Below, piece by piece: positions 9,956 through 21,021 of a stretch of DNA of 64,000 nucleotides. The notes beneath the pieces were generated by a model. That model did not search any database. It was not told where the DNA came from and saw nothing but the letters and a program-made list of their open reading frames with translations. Each line of letters starts with the position of its first letter. The stretch's first letter is position 1. The stretch comes from Lasiosphaeris hirsuta (Eukaryota > Ascomycota > Sordariomycetes > Sordariales > Lasiosphaeriaceae), in NCBI GenBank assembly GCA_030549175.1, contig JAUKUA010000003.1:496001-560000 (forward strand). The letters run 5' to 3'. A program made the position numbers and the translations under genes.

Positions 9956-11897
9956 GTTTGCAGTTTAAAGGGGGAATATTAAACTTGGAAGTAAGGATGG
10001 ATCAAGGAGAGACTGTCGACTAGCGACTGTTGTAAAAATGAGAGACTGAGAAAAAAAGGGGACACCGGGTCCAGTGGAAGAATTGACAGAAGAGAAGACA
10101 GAAAAGGGGCGGTGACTGCTGGGGCGTCAACACAAAGGCCGACTCGGTTTGGGGAAAGATTGTTCTTATATGAGGCCTCAGCAAGCACTCACTCCTCGAC
10201 GAAGGCAAGGGAATGTGTTGGTGCCCGTGCGGGTGGCCACCCACTTTGGTAGCATTTGGTGGTTTTTTGAACTTGGCAGGTAGGCAGGAAAGGGGGAAAC
10301 AGAGAACTTTCGTTAGCACCCCGGCGGTCTGTCTCCATGAGGCAAGACACGCTCGGTAGGCCTGGAGGTGGGCCCGAATGCTGTGAGATGTGACGCAGTC
10401 GGTGTCACAGGGTGGGCAATCTGTTAGTTAGTGCGGTGGGTGATTGATGCGTTGCAGAACTAACGCGGGCAGGGGTCGCACTAACGACCTTCGAGATAGC
10501 TTCCACTTTGTCCCCCTGCAACTCCATGTTTGGGGTGTGGGGAAGACATCGACGCATCGCAAGGAGAAAGTCACTTGGTGACGCTGGTTTGGATCGAGGT
10601 TGCTGCAGAGATGGATCAAGGGCCCGGCCAAAGTTCCGTCTCAACCGACATGTCTTGGCAGGCCGCGCCAGAGCTGCAACAGAAGGGATATTGGTAGGCG
10701 CCGATGCCAAACCTCAGACCAGTGCATGGCCGCATCGCAACGACATTGGCCCAAGAAAAAGCGACGTTGCGACGACGGAACGTTTCTGTCGAGCATGGAA
10801 AGAAACGCAGGAACTGCGAAACCGGGGGCAGGAATAGGGCCAATTCCCGGGGCAGACGAAGCGGACTTGCGCGCAAGCACCCAAAAGTGTCGCGGTCGTC
10901 AATGTGGTTGTCTTGTTTGAAGTTTTCCCTCAGACAGGAGAAAAGGAATCCAAGAGCGAATGACGTGGGAGGGCAAGGGTTTCTGAGCTGGTGGGTCTGG
11001 ATCCGCGACACAACACGGGGGGGGGGGGGGGCCCACAGGGGATTGACAGGGATGTGCCGCAGCACAACTTCTCGCTAAACTCCCCCACAGTTTTCACAGC
11101 CTGGGAATTTCACAAATCCGCCATCTCGCACAGACACGACATGGCTTGATGGGATGCACATTGCAGCGATCGACCCCATCCTCGTCCGTATCTTCTCTAC
11201 GTCTCTGTTTCCCCCACCCTGTGCTACCGTGTCGGGCCGTAGGTAGCGATGGCGCAACTCGGAATGCGCCGTCGTCTCCCGGCGGCGAACAGCGAGTGTC
11301 CAAGTCTGGGACGCGTCGCTGTTTCGAGTTTCAAGTTTCGTCTCCCCTCAAACACACTCATTTCAACCTGAGATCAGTCCGCCAGCCATTGACCAGCCGT
11401 CCAGCATAGCTGCCATCGACAACATGAGGCTGTCATCATCTGATCTGCCCACAGTCGGGCGAGCCCATGCATTCAGCATTGGATGAACGTGAGATGCATG
11501 ATCAGTGCGGCTGCAGTCCTCGTATCCAGGAGCTTAAGGATTCCTGCCTCGTCTCGTCTGTCTCACTTCACCCCCTAAGCACCCAAAATGATCAAGACTC
11601 CAATCAAGGCCCGCCTTTTGAGCGCTACGGTTTCTGAACACAGCTTCGGGCCGCACCTTGGCACGAGCAAACCCACACATCTCTTGGCAACCTCCAACTT
11701 CTGACATCCCAAGAGCATCGAGGCATTTACTTGTACTACCAGTCGCTGTGTAGGGTGGTATTCGCCTAAAGTAGCTGTCCAAGAACAAGCACACGGACTC
11801 TATGTCGATTCTAGTCTATCCTCGTTCTGAAGGTTCCGACCGAAAATCCCGCGCTGAAAGATCTGGAACCCCGAGCATTGCGAATCAGGCTCAGACC
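9956..11897. other. 1.9-kb intergenic stretch, no supported gene
   Basis: Upstream region of the triple-module secreted gene. Overlapping ORFs of up to 149 codons lie on both strands around 10.4-11.1 kb, without domains or splice logic. A 15-nt G run is at 11017-11031. Nothing else stands out. Confidence 0.45.
11017..11031. repeat. poly-G tract (15 nt)
   Basis: Homopolymer run in a gene-free region. Confidence 0.9.
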
Positions 11898-13984
11898 TCA
11901 AAGCTTGGCTTTGCCGACGTGCAAATCCTCCCAGTCCTGCCGTGTGAAAGGGATATACGTTACGCCCTTGCCGTGGCTCTCAACCCAGAAAACCTTGTCA
12001 TCGGCATGCACCTTCTCCGGGTCCACCCCCTCCTTCTTTAGCGGTATCTTGTTCTGCTTGTTGTTGTGCGTCGACGACGGCGTCTTGACATGTCTCAAGA
12101 ACAATGGTACCGCGTACTTGGGGAGGTGCGTTCGAGCGTGGCTGGGAATGGCCGTTGTCAGCATCGTCTTGATGAGAGCGGTCTGCACCGCCACGGGCAG
12201 GAGACAGGGGCCACACTTACCGCAAGAAGTCTTGGTGGTCAAACGTCTTCCTCAGGGCAGGGTCAACGTAAATTGCAGCTGCGCCTGCTTTGCCGTCGTG
12301 GTTGGGGATTTGGACGCCGTACACATTGGCATCGAGTACCCCTGGGTACTTGCCCAATATCTCTGACACCTCCGCTGTCGAAACGTTCTCGCCCTTCCAT
12401 CGAAAGGTATCACCAAGCCTAAGCCATCGCAACATCCCTCGGTCAGCAAACTGGGGATCTGTGCAGCTTCAGGGTCTTACCTGTCCAAAAAGAACCACCT
12501 TCCCTCGTTATCCCGCCTCAGCGCATCGCCAGTGCGGTAGAACCGGTCTCCGTTCTCGAACACATTCTCGACAAATTTCTTGGCTGTGGCCTGCGAGTCC
12601 TTCCAGTACCCGGGGAACTGTCTCTCAAAAGGTACGCGGACCAAGATCTCGCCTCCGACATCGTACGGCATCCGGAATGCCCACCCGGTCTTCGAGTCGC
12701 GCGCGATGTCGCCCGTCTCGGCATCTACCGCTACCGGGATGTAGTAGTTATAGTACTTCCACTGCTGCAAGTAGCCGTGGTGCCCGACGGCAAAGGCAGT
12801 GTAGTCATTCAGACTCTCGTTGTCGAGTGCCAGCATGCCCTCGGTGCTGTTGAAGAACTCAAACATGCGTTCGATACCGAAGCGGTCACGGAACCGCTGC
12901 CATACGTCTGGCCGCAGCCCATTGCCAAAGATGGAGTGCACATCGTGCTGGCGATCCAGCGGCGATGGCGGCGCAGCCAGCAGGTACCGCAACGTCTCGC
13001 CCACGTAGACAAACCAGGTTGCACCAGAGTCGCGCACATCAGGCCAGAACCCGGACGCGCTAAACTTGGGTGCCACGCAGATGGTGTTACCGGCCAGCAG
13101 CTGCGCCATGACGTTGATGCCACCGGTGCCATGGTAGTACGGCATGCACACATAATACCGCTGGTCTGGACCCTGGACTGGGTTCGTCCCAGCGACAGTT
13201 CCATAGCCGTGGCCGAACGCGGCTATCACGGGCAGTGAACACCCCTTGGGCATGCCGGTCGTCCCGCTCGTGTAAAACAGAGCCATGACATCTGCCGCCT
13301 CGAGTCCTTTGCGGTACTCATCACCTGGCCTCGTCGGCGGTAGCGCATAGATGCTCTCCTTCACCTCGCCTAACTTGACGAACCTGATGCCCGGCACCGT
13401 CCGCTCCATCTCATCCCTGACCTCCTCCATCCTGCCCAACGCTGCCTCATCCCCATCCATCAACACCAGAGTCGCGCCACTTAACTTCAGGCAATGCACC
13501 AGCGCCCGTCCGGTCAGGTGGTAGTTTATCATAGCCGGGGCCGCGCCAATCGCCCACAGGCCGACCCAGGCAAAGATGAAGTCGGGCGAGTTCAGCATGA
13601 AGAAAGCGACCAGATCGCCCCGCTTCACCCCCTTTTCCAAAAAGAAGCCGGCGTACTGGTGCGCGCGCGAGAGCACCTCGGCCCAGTTGTGGCAGCCTAC
13701 GCGCGACCAGATGGCCTCGCGCGTGGGCGTGTTGGCGGCATGCTCTTCGAGGAAGTAGTACATTGATGTGCGACCCGTTGCGACGGCGCGCGCCCATGCG
13801 CGCTGAATGCGGCGGCGACCGAGGATCCAGCGGAGGTCTTTGCGGATGTGCAGCTTCGCGTCAAGGTACATTGAGCCGAGGGCTGTTGTGGCAGCTGCGG
13901 CGGCCGCGGCGGTTATGGGGAGGGCTGGGGGGGTTAGCTTGTGATGCGCGATCCTGATGGCTGTGGCAACTCACCGAGTTCCAT
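11898..13984 (-). CDS. FATP/FAT1-type very-long-chain acyl-CoA synthetase with PTS1
   Basis: Exons (complement) 13975..13984, 12481..13924, 12221..12418 and 11898..12141 give 631 aa. The enzyme activates long or very long fatty acids to acyl-CoA with ATP and in fungi couples this to fatty-acid uptake or peroxisomal beta-oxidation. Evidence: AMP-binding P-loop [12 protein letters not shown] near residue 228; FNSTEGM; the adenylation motif [20 protein letters not shown]; and the FATP/VLACS signature [20 protein letters not shown], which is only continuous after removing intron 12419..12480. The C-terminus ends Ala-Lys-Leu, a type 1 peroxisomal targeting signal, so a peroxisomal location is inferred. 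Exon 1 is only 10 nt (ATGGAACTCG) and was chosen because it restores a short hydrophobic N-terminus ([15 protein letters not shown]). All introns are GT-AG. The length matches the family. Confidence 0.94.
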
Positions 13985-14814
13985 GATGGCTGTTTAGGCA
14001 GTCGCGACTCAGGGGAAGGTTCAATGGTGATGGGGATGCGGTCTGCCCGGCAGGAGAAAAAGATCCCAATTGACTGTTGGCGCCCCCGAGTCCGGGCCCT
14101 GAAATATTGCCGTGTTTGTGGAGGTATATTTGACTGGTCGTCCAGCCAGCGTCTCGGGCTCAACGGTTGGGGAGGAGGCTTCACGGTTGGAGAATGGGGA
14201 TGGCGGTGTTAAAACAGTCCCTGCCTCTTCTTCCTTTTCCCCGCATCCTATCGCATCGGGGCCAGCCAACTGCTTACCAGTCGGTGACTTTGCCAGAGAT
14301 CTCCTTTACCGGTTGAATGGCCGAGATGCAGCTTTGTATCCCGCACATACCCCCCGCTCGTACCGTCCTCCCCCCGGGTCGGTAGCTTCGGCAAATGCGT
14401 GCGCCTATAAGACGGGTAGTATTGGCAGGGGGAGGGGGGGGGGGAGGGGGGTGGCAGGGACGAATATGGCTCTTGGGCGCCAAGACTTGGTGAAGCCCTG
14501 CGCCGTCACGGGCCGCATCGAGGAAGCCGCGGCCGTGGCTGGCAGGGCTGCCCAGTGTGTCCAGTGTCCCAACGGGGTGACCATGGGTAAATTTGTGCCT
14601 TTTCAGGTTGAGCACCTTCTCTCCGGCGAGGGCGTGGGGGCATTTATGGCAACAATTCGAGGCCTTTGTCCTCGCAACAACGTAAGCTTTGGCAAACAGC
14701 AACTGCATGCCGCCATTCGCTTGACAACTCCACTTGAACTACAACATCCCCATCGGCACTTTCTTTACCGCAGTATACGATACCACACATCGATCACGAT
14801 TCGAGCACGGAGCG
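13985..14814. other. divergent intergenic region
   Basis: Lies between the acyl-CoA synthetase (minus) and the RING-like gene (plus). A G-rich patch with several G4-9 runs sits at about 14430-14452. Long ORFs here are open in both directions and have no domain signal. Confidence 0.45.
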
Positions 14815-15998
14815 ATGCCGGCGGATCGGACATACGCCGGCGAGTCCGGCTTTGGCGGAGGCGGGACTGTGGAAGAGATGTTCGCCCACTGGTGGGGCCC
14901 TGTGCTCCTCGGTACCGCTGTTAGTTGAATTCTCCTTTACCCCTGGGCCCTTGACCCTCAATTGCCTCCAAAGCCTTTTGCAACGCCTCCAATTGTCGTA
15001 GCTGACCAATATGCCCAAAGCCACCATCTCTTGTTGATCGTCGGGCACTCGGGGATGTTATTCTTCACAAGCCTCCTCTTATCCCTTACGATTACAGCGA
15101 TTCCGAAGACGAGAGCTCCGGTGCCGAGGGTTCAGATGACTCGCAAAAGACTCTCGTCGAGCGGCCCTACCGTGCAAAACGGCCACGACGGCGGGCTAAT
15201 GCCACGTCCGAAGCGGCGGTACACAGTCAACCACGGACTGCTTTCCCCGAAGCGGTTAGCGGTTCGCCACAGACTGGCCCTCCCGAAGCGGTCCACAGTC
15301 AACCACTGACTAACCCTCCCGAAGCGGTTCACAGCCAACCACAGACTGCTTCCCCCGAAGCGGTTCAAGGGTTGGTTGACAGTCTATCAGAGATCAATCT
15401 ATCAGAGCTTAGCTCTATCGAAACGGCCATCCCTCCGAGTCTCGAAGTGGTTGCCAGTCCGGGGCCCGGCTCTACCGAAATTGTCCAAGTCACGGGCACG
15501 GACGAGCTGAAAGGCAAGGGCAAAGCTGTTGACATCGGCCCGCGTCTGCCTCACCAAGGCTTTCAGAAGGAGTGTTGCTACAAGTGCAAGGAAGTATATT
15601 ATGGCTTCCAACTCTTTAAATTCGAGGATTGCGTCCACTCGTGGTGTCGAACCTGTACACTCAAGATGATCCGAGAAGCCTTTGAGCAACAGACTCCCGA
15701 TACTTTTACGTGGCCACTGCCAGTTTGCTGTTCGACTTCAAGGGAGGCCGGTCTCAACCTCTTTCGCTTTCCCACGATCACCAAATTCCTCGGGGATCTT
15801 GGTAATAGAAGATGGCTCCACTACCAAAGTATCCTATATGACCAAGGATTGCTCCCGGAGCAAGTGGCATGGTTTAAAAATTTAGGAAAGCGGGACCGGG
15901 AAAAGGAGCAAAGAAGGCAAGAAGAGCAAAGGGAGCGAAGACGTCAAGCGGAGAAAAGACAGCGAGAACATGAAAGACAGAATAGAGGTAAGGGGTGA
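14815..15998 (+). CDS. RING-like zinc-binding protein with 36-bp tandem repeats
   Basis: Proposed exons are 14815..14919 and 15021..15998 (intron with GTTAGT donor, GCTGAC branch point and CCCAAAG acceptor), 360 aa. After a short N-terminus come an acidic patch (YDYSDSEDESSGAEGSDDS) and a basic patch (RPYRAKRPRRRA, possible nuclear signal). Five imperfect copies of a 12-13 residue PEAVHSQPxTx(P) repeat follow. Then, near residues 219-270, Cys/His pairs are arranged C-x2-C...C-x-H-x2-C-x2-C...P-x-CC, resembling the first RING of RBR ubiquitin ligases. The C-terminus is a strongly charged Arg/Glu/Gln helix, probably coiled coil. No IBR or RING2 follows, so it is either a short RING-like adaptor or a remnant of a longer ligase. 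The exon 1 call is the weak part; the region 15021-15998 is an unbroken frame. Confidence 0.6.
15208..15375 (+). repeat. tandem repeat, 36-39 bp unit, 5 copies, coding
   Basis: Unit starts (CCGAAGCGG) at 15208, 15247, 15283, 15319 and 15355: one 39-bp and three 36-bp periods plus a partial copy. All are multiples of three, so the frame is kept. The repeat is also open in a second plus frame and on the minus strand. Confidence 0.88.
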
Positions 15999-16923
15999 CA
16001 TGAACCGGGCCCGGGCTGAGCAGGGACGAGGTCAGGGCCGGAGGCAAGATCAGTTCTGGGGGCAAGATCGCGCCCCGGAGGCGTGAAGGACAAGACTTAT
16101 GTAATAGGTCAGGGTGTGAAGACCTGGCAAGTATCAATCCACAACCCCAAGCGCAGATGTTTTAGCGTGGTGTACGGGGTAATTGAGGCGTTTCTGATGC
16201 GAGTGACTAACCCCTAGAATCTCTGTGCTAAAGTCCGACGGGAGTCTCTATCATGCCGTCCTTTGCCGCTATCTACCCCTGCATTCTCGGCTGCTCAACA
16301 GGTACAGTAGTGGTTGAGGTGGCGCTGAACAGCTGTCGATGGACCCGGCCTCGGACTTTTAACATTTCAGAGAAATAGAGAAATATGGTGACGACGAGCT
16401 GGATTGAGAAGCTGCCAGTGTTGCTGCCAGCTAGGAAATTCGACTCCTTTATACACCAATGACACAGCTGCGGACGAGAGCATAGAGCTAGTTAGCTGTG
16501 CTACGTGGAGGGCCCAAAGTCCGATCCCTGCAATCCCAGGCTTGGACATGAATGATTCCAAACTCGGATTCAGGGGGTTGAGACTTGGCGCTGGTGGCAT
16601 GTCCAATGGCCTCCCACCGCTCTATGATGGGTACAGTTAGACCGCTGCCTCTGCTTAGGATTTCATGCGGGAGGCTTGTAGTCAAGATGCGCCCTACGAG
16701 GAGTGCAGGGTCCAGGTCTCAGAAGGGCTCCGCAGGATGGGACCGGATTGGGAAGTCTTGGGAGGTTCATCGCACTCTTCGAGTTCGCTTTAAGCCATGG
16801 CCGGACTCTATCCAAAGTGGATTGCAGTTTCATCTCCTTCTTTCCAAATTTTCTCCTAGAAACCACAGTCTTTACAGGTCGAAAACAGGTCAGGTCGATT
16901 CACTCGCTTCCACGGCGGCAACC
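15999..16923. other. intergenic, no supported gene
   Basis: Short ORFs on both strands without recognisable features. It contains the presumed promoter of the lectin-like gene. Confidence 0.45.
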
Positions 16924-18586
16924 ATGGCGGACAAGAATGGTACGCCCGACTATTCGGGGCTTCAGGTTCTGAGCACCAACAACGAGAACACGGGGCTCGA
17001 GGTGGACCAGAGGCGACGGTACGACTCGTATCCCGAGGCCGTCGCGCCGCCGCTGCCGTCAAAATATCCCGAGGTCATCATCCATCAACACCATCACAGC
17101 CCACCGGGATATGCATCGTCAGCCGGGCGCCAGGCCCTGGCCGGGGCGGCGCTGGCGCCCGTTGCGAAGAAGCGCTTCTCTCGGCGCTACAAGATCTGGA
17201 CCGGCGTGGGTGTCGGCATCGTCGTCGTCGTGATCGTGGCCATCGTGGCCGCGCTGGTCACCAAGGGTGCCAAGACGTAAGCGGACCCTGTTTCCTCCCC
17301 CACCGGACGGAACCAACCAACCCCATCAACAACCCCCCATACTAACCCCCTCCCCCCCCCTCAGCGCCGACAACGACAGCTCCACAGCCCCGATCAACTC
17401 GGGCCCGCCGGGCTCGGGCGGCGGCAACAGCAACAACACCGCCAACGGCAACACCACCACCACCACCACCACCACCAGCCGCTCAGCCTGCGCGGGCGTC
17501 ATCTGCCCGCAGATCATATCGGCGACGCAGGCTGGATCGGCCGTCATGGTGTTCGCGCGCGGCGTCGACAACAACATCTGGTACAACACGGCGCCGGCGG
17601 CAGGCATCGCGCCGTGGCCGGCCGCGCGCGAGTGGCAGGCGCTCGAGGGCGGGCCGTTCATGAGCCAGCCTGTCGCGACTACGTGGAATGGGTCTACGCG
17701 GGTCTCTGTCACGGCTGTGTCGGACCCTGACCACAGCGCGCAGATGCGGCATTTTACCATTGCGAACTCGGTCTGGGGGCCGTGGCAGAGTATCGGGGGG
17801 CGGTTGGAGAGCGCGGCGAGTTTGTGTGTGGTGAATGGGACGCGATTGGATGTGTGGGCCGCGGCGGGGGGGACCATTGCGCATAACTTTTACTTGGAGG
17901 ATGAGGACGGATTCTGGATGCCGACCGTCTCGTCGTCTTGGCAGGAGTCGGCGGACTTTGGCGAGCAGAAGATCGCCACGCGGCCGGCCATGGCGTGCCG
18001 GTGGAACGAGTTCGGCCACGACGTGGTCGTGTACGGCGCCGACAAGACCGTGCAGCACTCGACGTACAGCGACAAGACGTCGTGGACGCCCGTGTTCAGC
18101 TACGCCGGCGCCGCCGGGTTCGCCGGGTTCCAGGGTGATCCCGTCGTGCTGGCCTCGTCCAACGACCGGATCGACTTCTTCGGCGTCGGCGTCGACGCCG
18201 CCATCTACCACGGCTCGTGGACCGCGTCGGCCGGCCACTCGGCCCTCGAGCGCCTCGGCGGCTCGTTCCAGAGCGTGCCCGCAGCTGTCGTCACGCGGTC
18301 GGGCCGCATCGATGTCGTAGCGCTCGGCACGAGCGATACCCTCCAGCACAAGGCGCTCGTCGGCGCCAAGTGGCCCGAGGAGTGGGAGGACCTCGGCGTG
18401 TTTGGCAACAGCGCGCCGCTGCTGCAGAACCTGACGACCACGCCCGAGAGCGTGGCCATTTTCGTGCTCGGCAAGGACGGCGAGATGAACCAGACGGTGT
18501 GGACCGTCTCGTCGGATCTGAGCTGGAAGAACCTCGACTGGGCTGGCATGGGCGGAAACTTGACGTCGGCGTACTTCCGAAACTGA
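16924..18586 (+). CDS. membrane-anchored PLL-like / fucose-lectin-like beta-propeller
   Basis: Exons 16924..17276 and 17365..18586 (88-nt intron) give 524 aa. The N-terminal 90 residues are hydrophilic with a His-rich patch and a basic segment (AKKRFSRRYK). One transmembrane helix (about 91-112, IWTGVGVGIVVVVIVAIVAA) follows, with no signal peptide, suggesting a type II protein with the C-terminus outside. A Ser/Asn/Thr linker (with eight Thr in a row) leads to about 370 residues of repeated beta blades: VMVFARGVDNNIWYNT, VWAAAGGTIAHNFY, VVVYGADKTVQHSTY, DFFGVGVDAAIYHGSW, VVALGTSDTLQHKAL, AIFVLGKDGEMNQTVW. The recurring hydrophobic-x-G-x-D-x-x-(I/L)-x-H/Y pattern is typical of PLL-like and fucose-binding lectin propellers. 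A carbohydrate-binding surface protein is likely; the sugar is unknown. Confidence 0.87.
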
Positions 18587-18922
18587 AATCCGCTGGATGG
18601 GAATCCATTTTGCTTTGCCTCTTGTCTGCAGCGGGCTTCATAGGCGTTGGCGGATAGCCCTGAGGAGTGTTGGGTTGTACTGTATAATGTCTAGATTTCT
18701 TTGTCCTACCATACCAGCATCATACCAGCATCATACCAGCATGTCATAACCTTGCTCCACCAAATGGGACTTGCGATAGCTCGATTTGCCTTCCTCGTAA
18801 AGGGCTAGGCGCCAATGTAGCAACTTTAAGACTGCCGACGCCTGAGTCGAACTGTAGATGCTATTCTTGAGGCAGACGCGTTGGATTGCGGGCGGGGTTG
18901 ACGTCCCTGACACTCGTCACCC

Positions 18923-19800
18923 TTCATCGTCGAGCCAACCTCGGCTCACACGCACGACATCATCATCATCATCATCATCATCATCCTCCTCCTCCTCCTC
19001 CACGGCCTCGGTTCCAACGAGGAAAGGTTCGGCAAGGGGCTTCTTAACACCGGACGGACGTCGAGCGGGCTATCGCCCCCCCCCCCCAACTTTTGCCAGA
19101 TGCAAGGTTTATCTTTCCAACATCTCAACGCCGTCGCCCAACCGCCTTCGACCGTTCCATGCTAACGCAGTGGTTCGACATCGCCCGGCTGAAGGACCCC
19201 ATCCTACTGCAAAGAACTGCAGATACAAGGCCTGGAAGAGTCCGCCCGAGAGATCCTGGACCTGCTGCAGCGCGAACAAGACGTCAACCACATCGCCCCC
19301 GGAAACATACTCCTCGGGGGTCTGAGTCAGGGCTGCGCCATGTCCCTCACAGTGCTCCTTACCTTGAGACACAACATCGGGGGATGAGCCGGGATGAGCG
19401 GCTACCTTCCCTTCCGCGAGGACATCGACGAGGCCATTCAAGAGCGTCCCGTTGACGACGACGACCCCTTTTGCGCGTGAAAACAAAGTCCCCGAGTCGC
19501 GCCACCCGGCCGTGCGGGCGTGTGATTTTGAGCGTGATCTCTTGAGACTCCCGCGAATCGAGGATCCCGAGCCTGGTAAGACGGCTTGCTCAACGCCCCA
19601 TCTTCCTCGGGCATGACACTGCTGATGAGAAGGTGCCTTGTTCCCTGGGAGTGGCTATGGGTGGGACTGTGGAGCGCGCGGGTTACAAGGTTTAGTAGAA
19701 GAGCTTCCAGAACCAAGGGCAGCTCGTATAAGGTTCCGGACGAGATTGACGACGTTGTTGAATTTATCCGATCCGTGGTGGGCTGGAAGATCGGGGGATA
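18923..19800 (+). pseudogene. phospholipase/carboxylesterase (acyl-protein-thioesterase family) pseudogene
   Basis: Fragments in all three plus frames line up in order with an alpha/beta-hydrolase of the APT/carboxylesterase family. IVEPTSAHTHD is followed by a microsatellite-expanded strand and HGLGSNEERFGKGLLNTG; a C10 run then breaks the frame. RFIFPTSQRRRPTAF and QWFDIARLKDP follow, then a shift, then GLEESAREILDLLQ and the nucleophile motif ILLGGLSQGCAMSL. After a stop come AGMSGYLPF and TPIFLGHDTADEKVP, then tandem TAG TAG after AGYKV, and finally YKVPDEIDDVVEFIRSVVGW with the expected end. The catalytic Ser (GLSQG) and Asp (HDTADEKVP) are recognisable; the His region (LGHWY in relatives) is lost. 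At least three frameshifts and several stops make this a clear pseudogene of an intracellular esterase. Confidence 0.85.
18959..19000 (+). repeat. (ATC)9(CTC)5 microsatellite inside esterase pseudogene
   Basis: ATC nine times then CTC five times, in the frame where intact relatives encode a short hydrophobic strand just before HGLGSN. It would encode nine Ile followed by five Leu. Confidence 0.95.
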
Positions 19801-20118
19801 TGATGGGCATGACGGTAGACGTGCACACATTGAGGCCTATGGAGCGGAGATCGAGTGAACAGCAAATTGCCATTTTGGTTGCGTGCGTTTTCTGTCGACC
19901 GTCAGAGCTTTAATTACCGTAGCCTGATATCCAACAAAGAATTATCCATAAACTGCTTAATTGTGAGCCAATGTCCAAGATTATTTTCCAAAACGTACCT
20001 AGCTCTGGATTATTTGAGCTGAGCTGTATCGGTTGACGTTTGCTTATGGCCGATCGCTGAGTTGCGTCTCAACCCACCGGGATACCTACGTCCAGGTAGG
20101 TAGAATAAGCAACCATCA
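19801..20118. other. intergenic
   Basis: AT-richer 318-nt spacer with no gene. It lies downstream of the esterase pseudogene and of the APH-like gene on the opposite strand. Confidence 0.5.
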
Positions 20119-21021
20119 CTACGCATTACCCATAACCTCAGGAACTAGTCGAAGGACCGACAGCTCCCTTTCATACATGTGCGGCTTAAAGATATTCATA
20201 TAAGCCCTTTCACGATCCCATGTCTCCCTTCCATAATTCGACCATCGCATAGCCGTGCAGTACTCCCAGTAGTCGGGGTAATAGCCGCAACGGTCCCAAT
20301 CCAGGAGGGCGACAACTTTAGACCCACGGACCAGGATGTTAATCCCATCCAGGTCGTTGTAGGTCAGGACAGTCTCGTGGCCCGTCATGAACATGCGAAA
20401 TAAGTCCTCGGCGAGCTTGAGATGCTCATTCGTGAGAGATTTCATCCTTTTCAGGGCCTTGATGATACCCTCGTTGAATTTTGACTCGTCAGCGAAGGGC
20501 CCAGACGTATCATCTGCTTTTTCAAAGCAGTGTTCGAGGCACCGAGATCCGTCCACACTCCCGATAAACGAGCCCTTTATTTCCCGGAGCTGCTCCACGA
20601 AACCACGCAGCTGGGAAATGACGGACTCCTTGTCCTCAGGCGTGAAGTCATCCCAGGCATAGCGAAGGGTGTCGCCCTTGATGTACTCCATCACAATGCG
20701 CAACATTCCCGACTTCTCATCAGTGTACACGTCGTAGACCTCCGGCACGGAGATCGTTGTGCGGTCGCGAACGAGTTTTAGAGCTTCGGCTTCTGCCATG
20801 CGAGTGCAGGGGCCGGTCTTGATGACAGTCTTGCCGTCTATCTTGTACGTATAGCTGGCTTTCATGAATCTTCCCTCGCGGGTCAACTCCTCTTGGGAGA
20901 GCTCTCTAGTATTCATTTTCGGTTGGCGTGTTCGATAATCGATACCGGGAAGCAGAGCGCCAACTTTGGTCGGCGAAAAGCTGAAGAAGCTCGAGGCAAA
21001 AGCTTGGAAGGTACTTGTCAT
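20119..21021 (-). CDS. APH-family kinase-like protein with altered catalytic loop
   Basis: Single-exon 300-aa protein of the aminoglycoside phosphotransferase / choline-kinase-like superfamily that is abundant in fungi. Visible landmarks: KIDGKTVIKTGP (first lobe, Lys in VIK), EAEALKLVRDRT, VPEVYDVYTD, IVMEYIKGDTL (hinge) and the catalytic loop TYNDLDGINILV. There the family His-Gly-Asp is replaced by Tyr221-Asn-Asp223, while Asp223 and Asn228 remain. The metal-binding segment LLDWDRCGYYPDYWEY (Asp241) follows. The loss of His and Gly in Brenner's motif could reduce activity or change substrate, as seen in several fungal members, so catalysis is not assured. The N-terminal 35 residues are poorly conserved-looking; an alternative start is the Met near residue 36 (about 20914-20916). 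Substrate unknown; fungal APH-like proteins should not be read as antibiotic resistance. Confidence 0.85.
   Translation of the reverse strand: MTSTFQAFASSFFSFSPTKVGALLPGIDYRTRQPKMNTRELSQEELTREGRFMKASYTYKIDGKTVIKTGPCTRMAEAEALKLVRDRTTISVPEVYDVYTDEKSGMLRIVMEYIKGDTLRYAWDDFTPEDKESVISQLRGFVEQLREIKGSFIGSVDGSRCLEHCFEKADDTSGPFADESKFNEGIIKALKRMKSLTNEHLKLAEDLFRMFMTGHETVLTYNDLDGINILVRGSKVVALLDWDRCGYYPDYWEYCTAMRWSNYGRETWDRERAYMNIFKPHMYERELSVLRLVPEVMGNA

Noticed and set aside
14112..14924. 270-codon plus ORF upstream of the RING-like gene
   Set aside because: Runs through G-rich low complexity and prom-like sequence in a different frame from the RING-like exon; no recognisable protein features.
17483..18349. 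288-codon minus-strand ORF
   Set aside because: Shadow of the lectin-like propeller gene on the plus strand.
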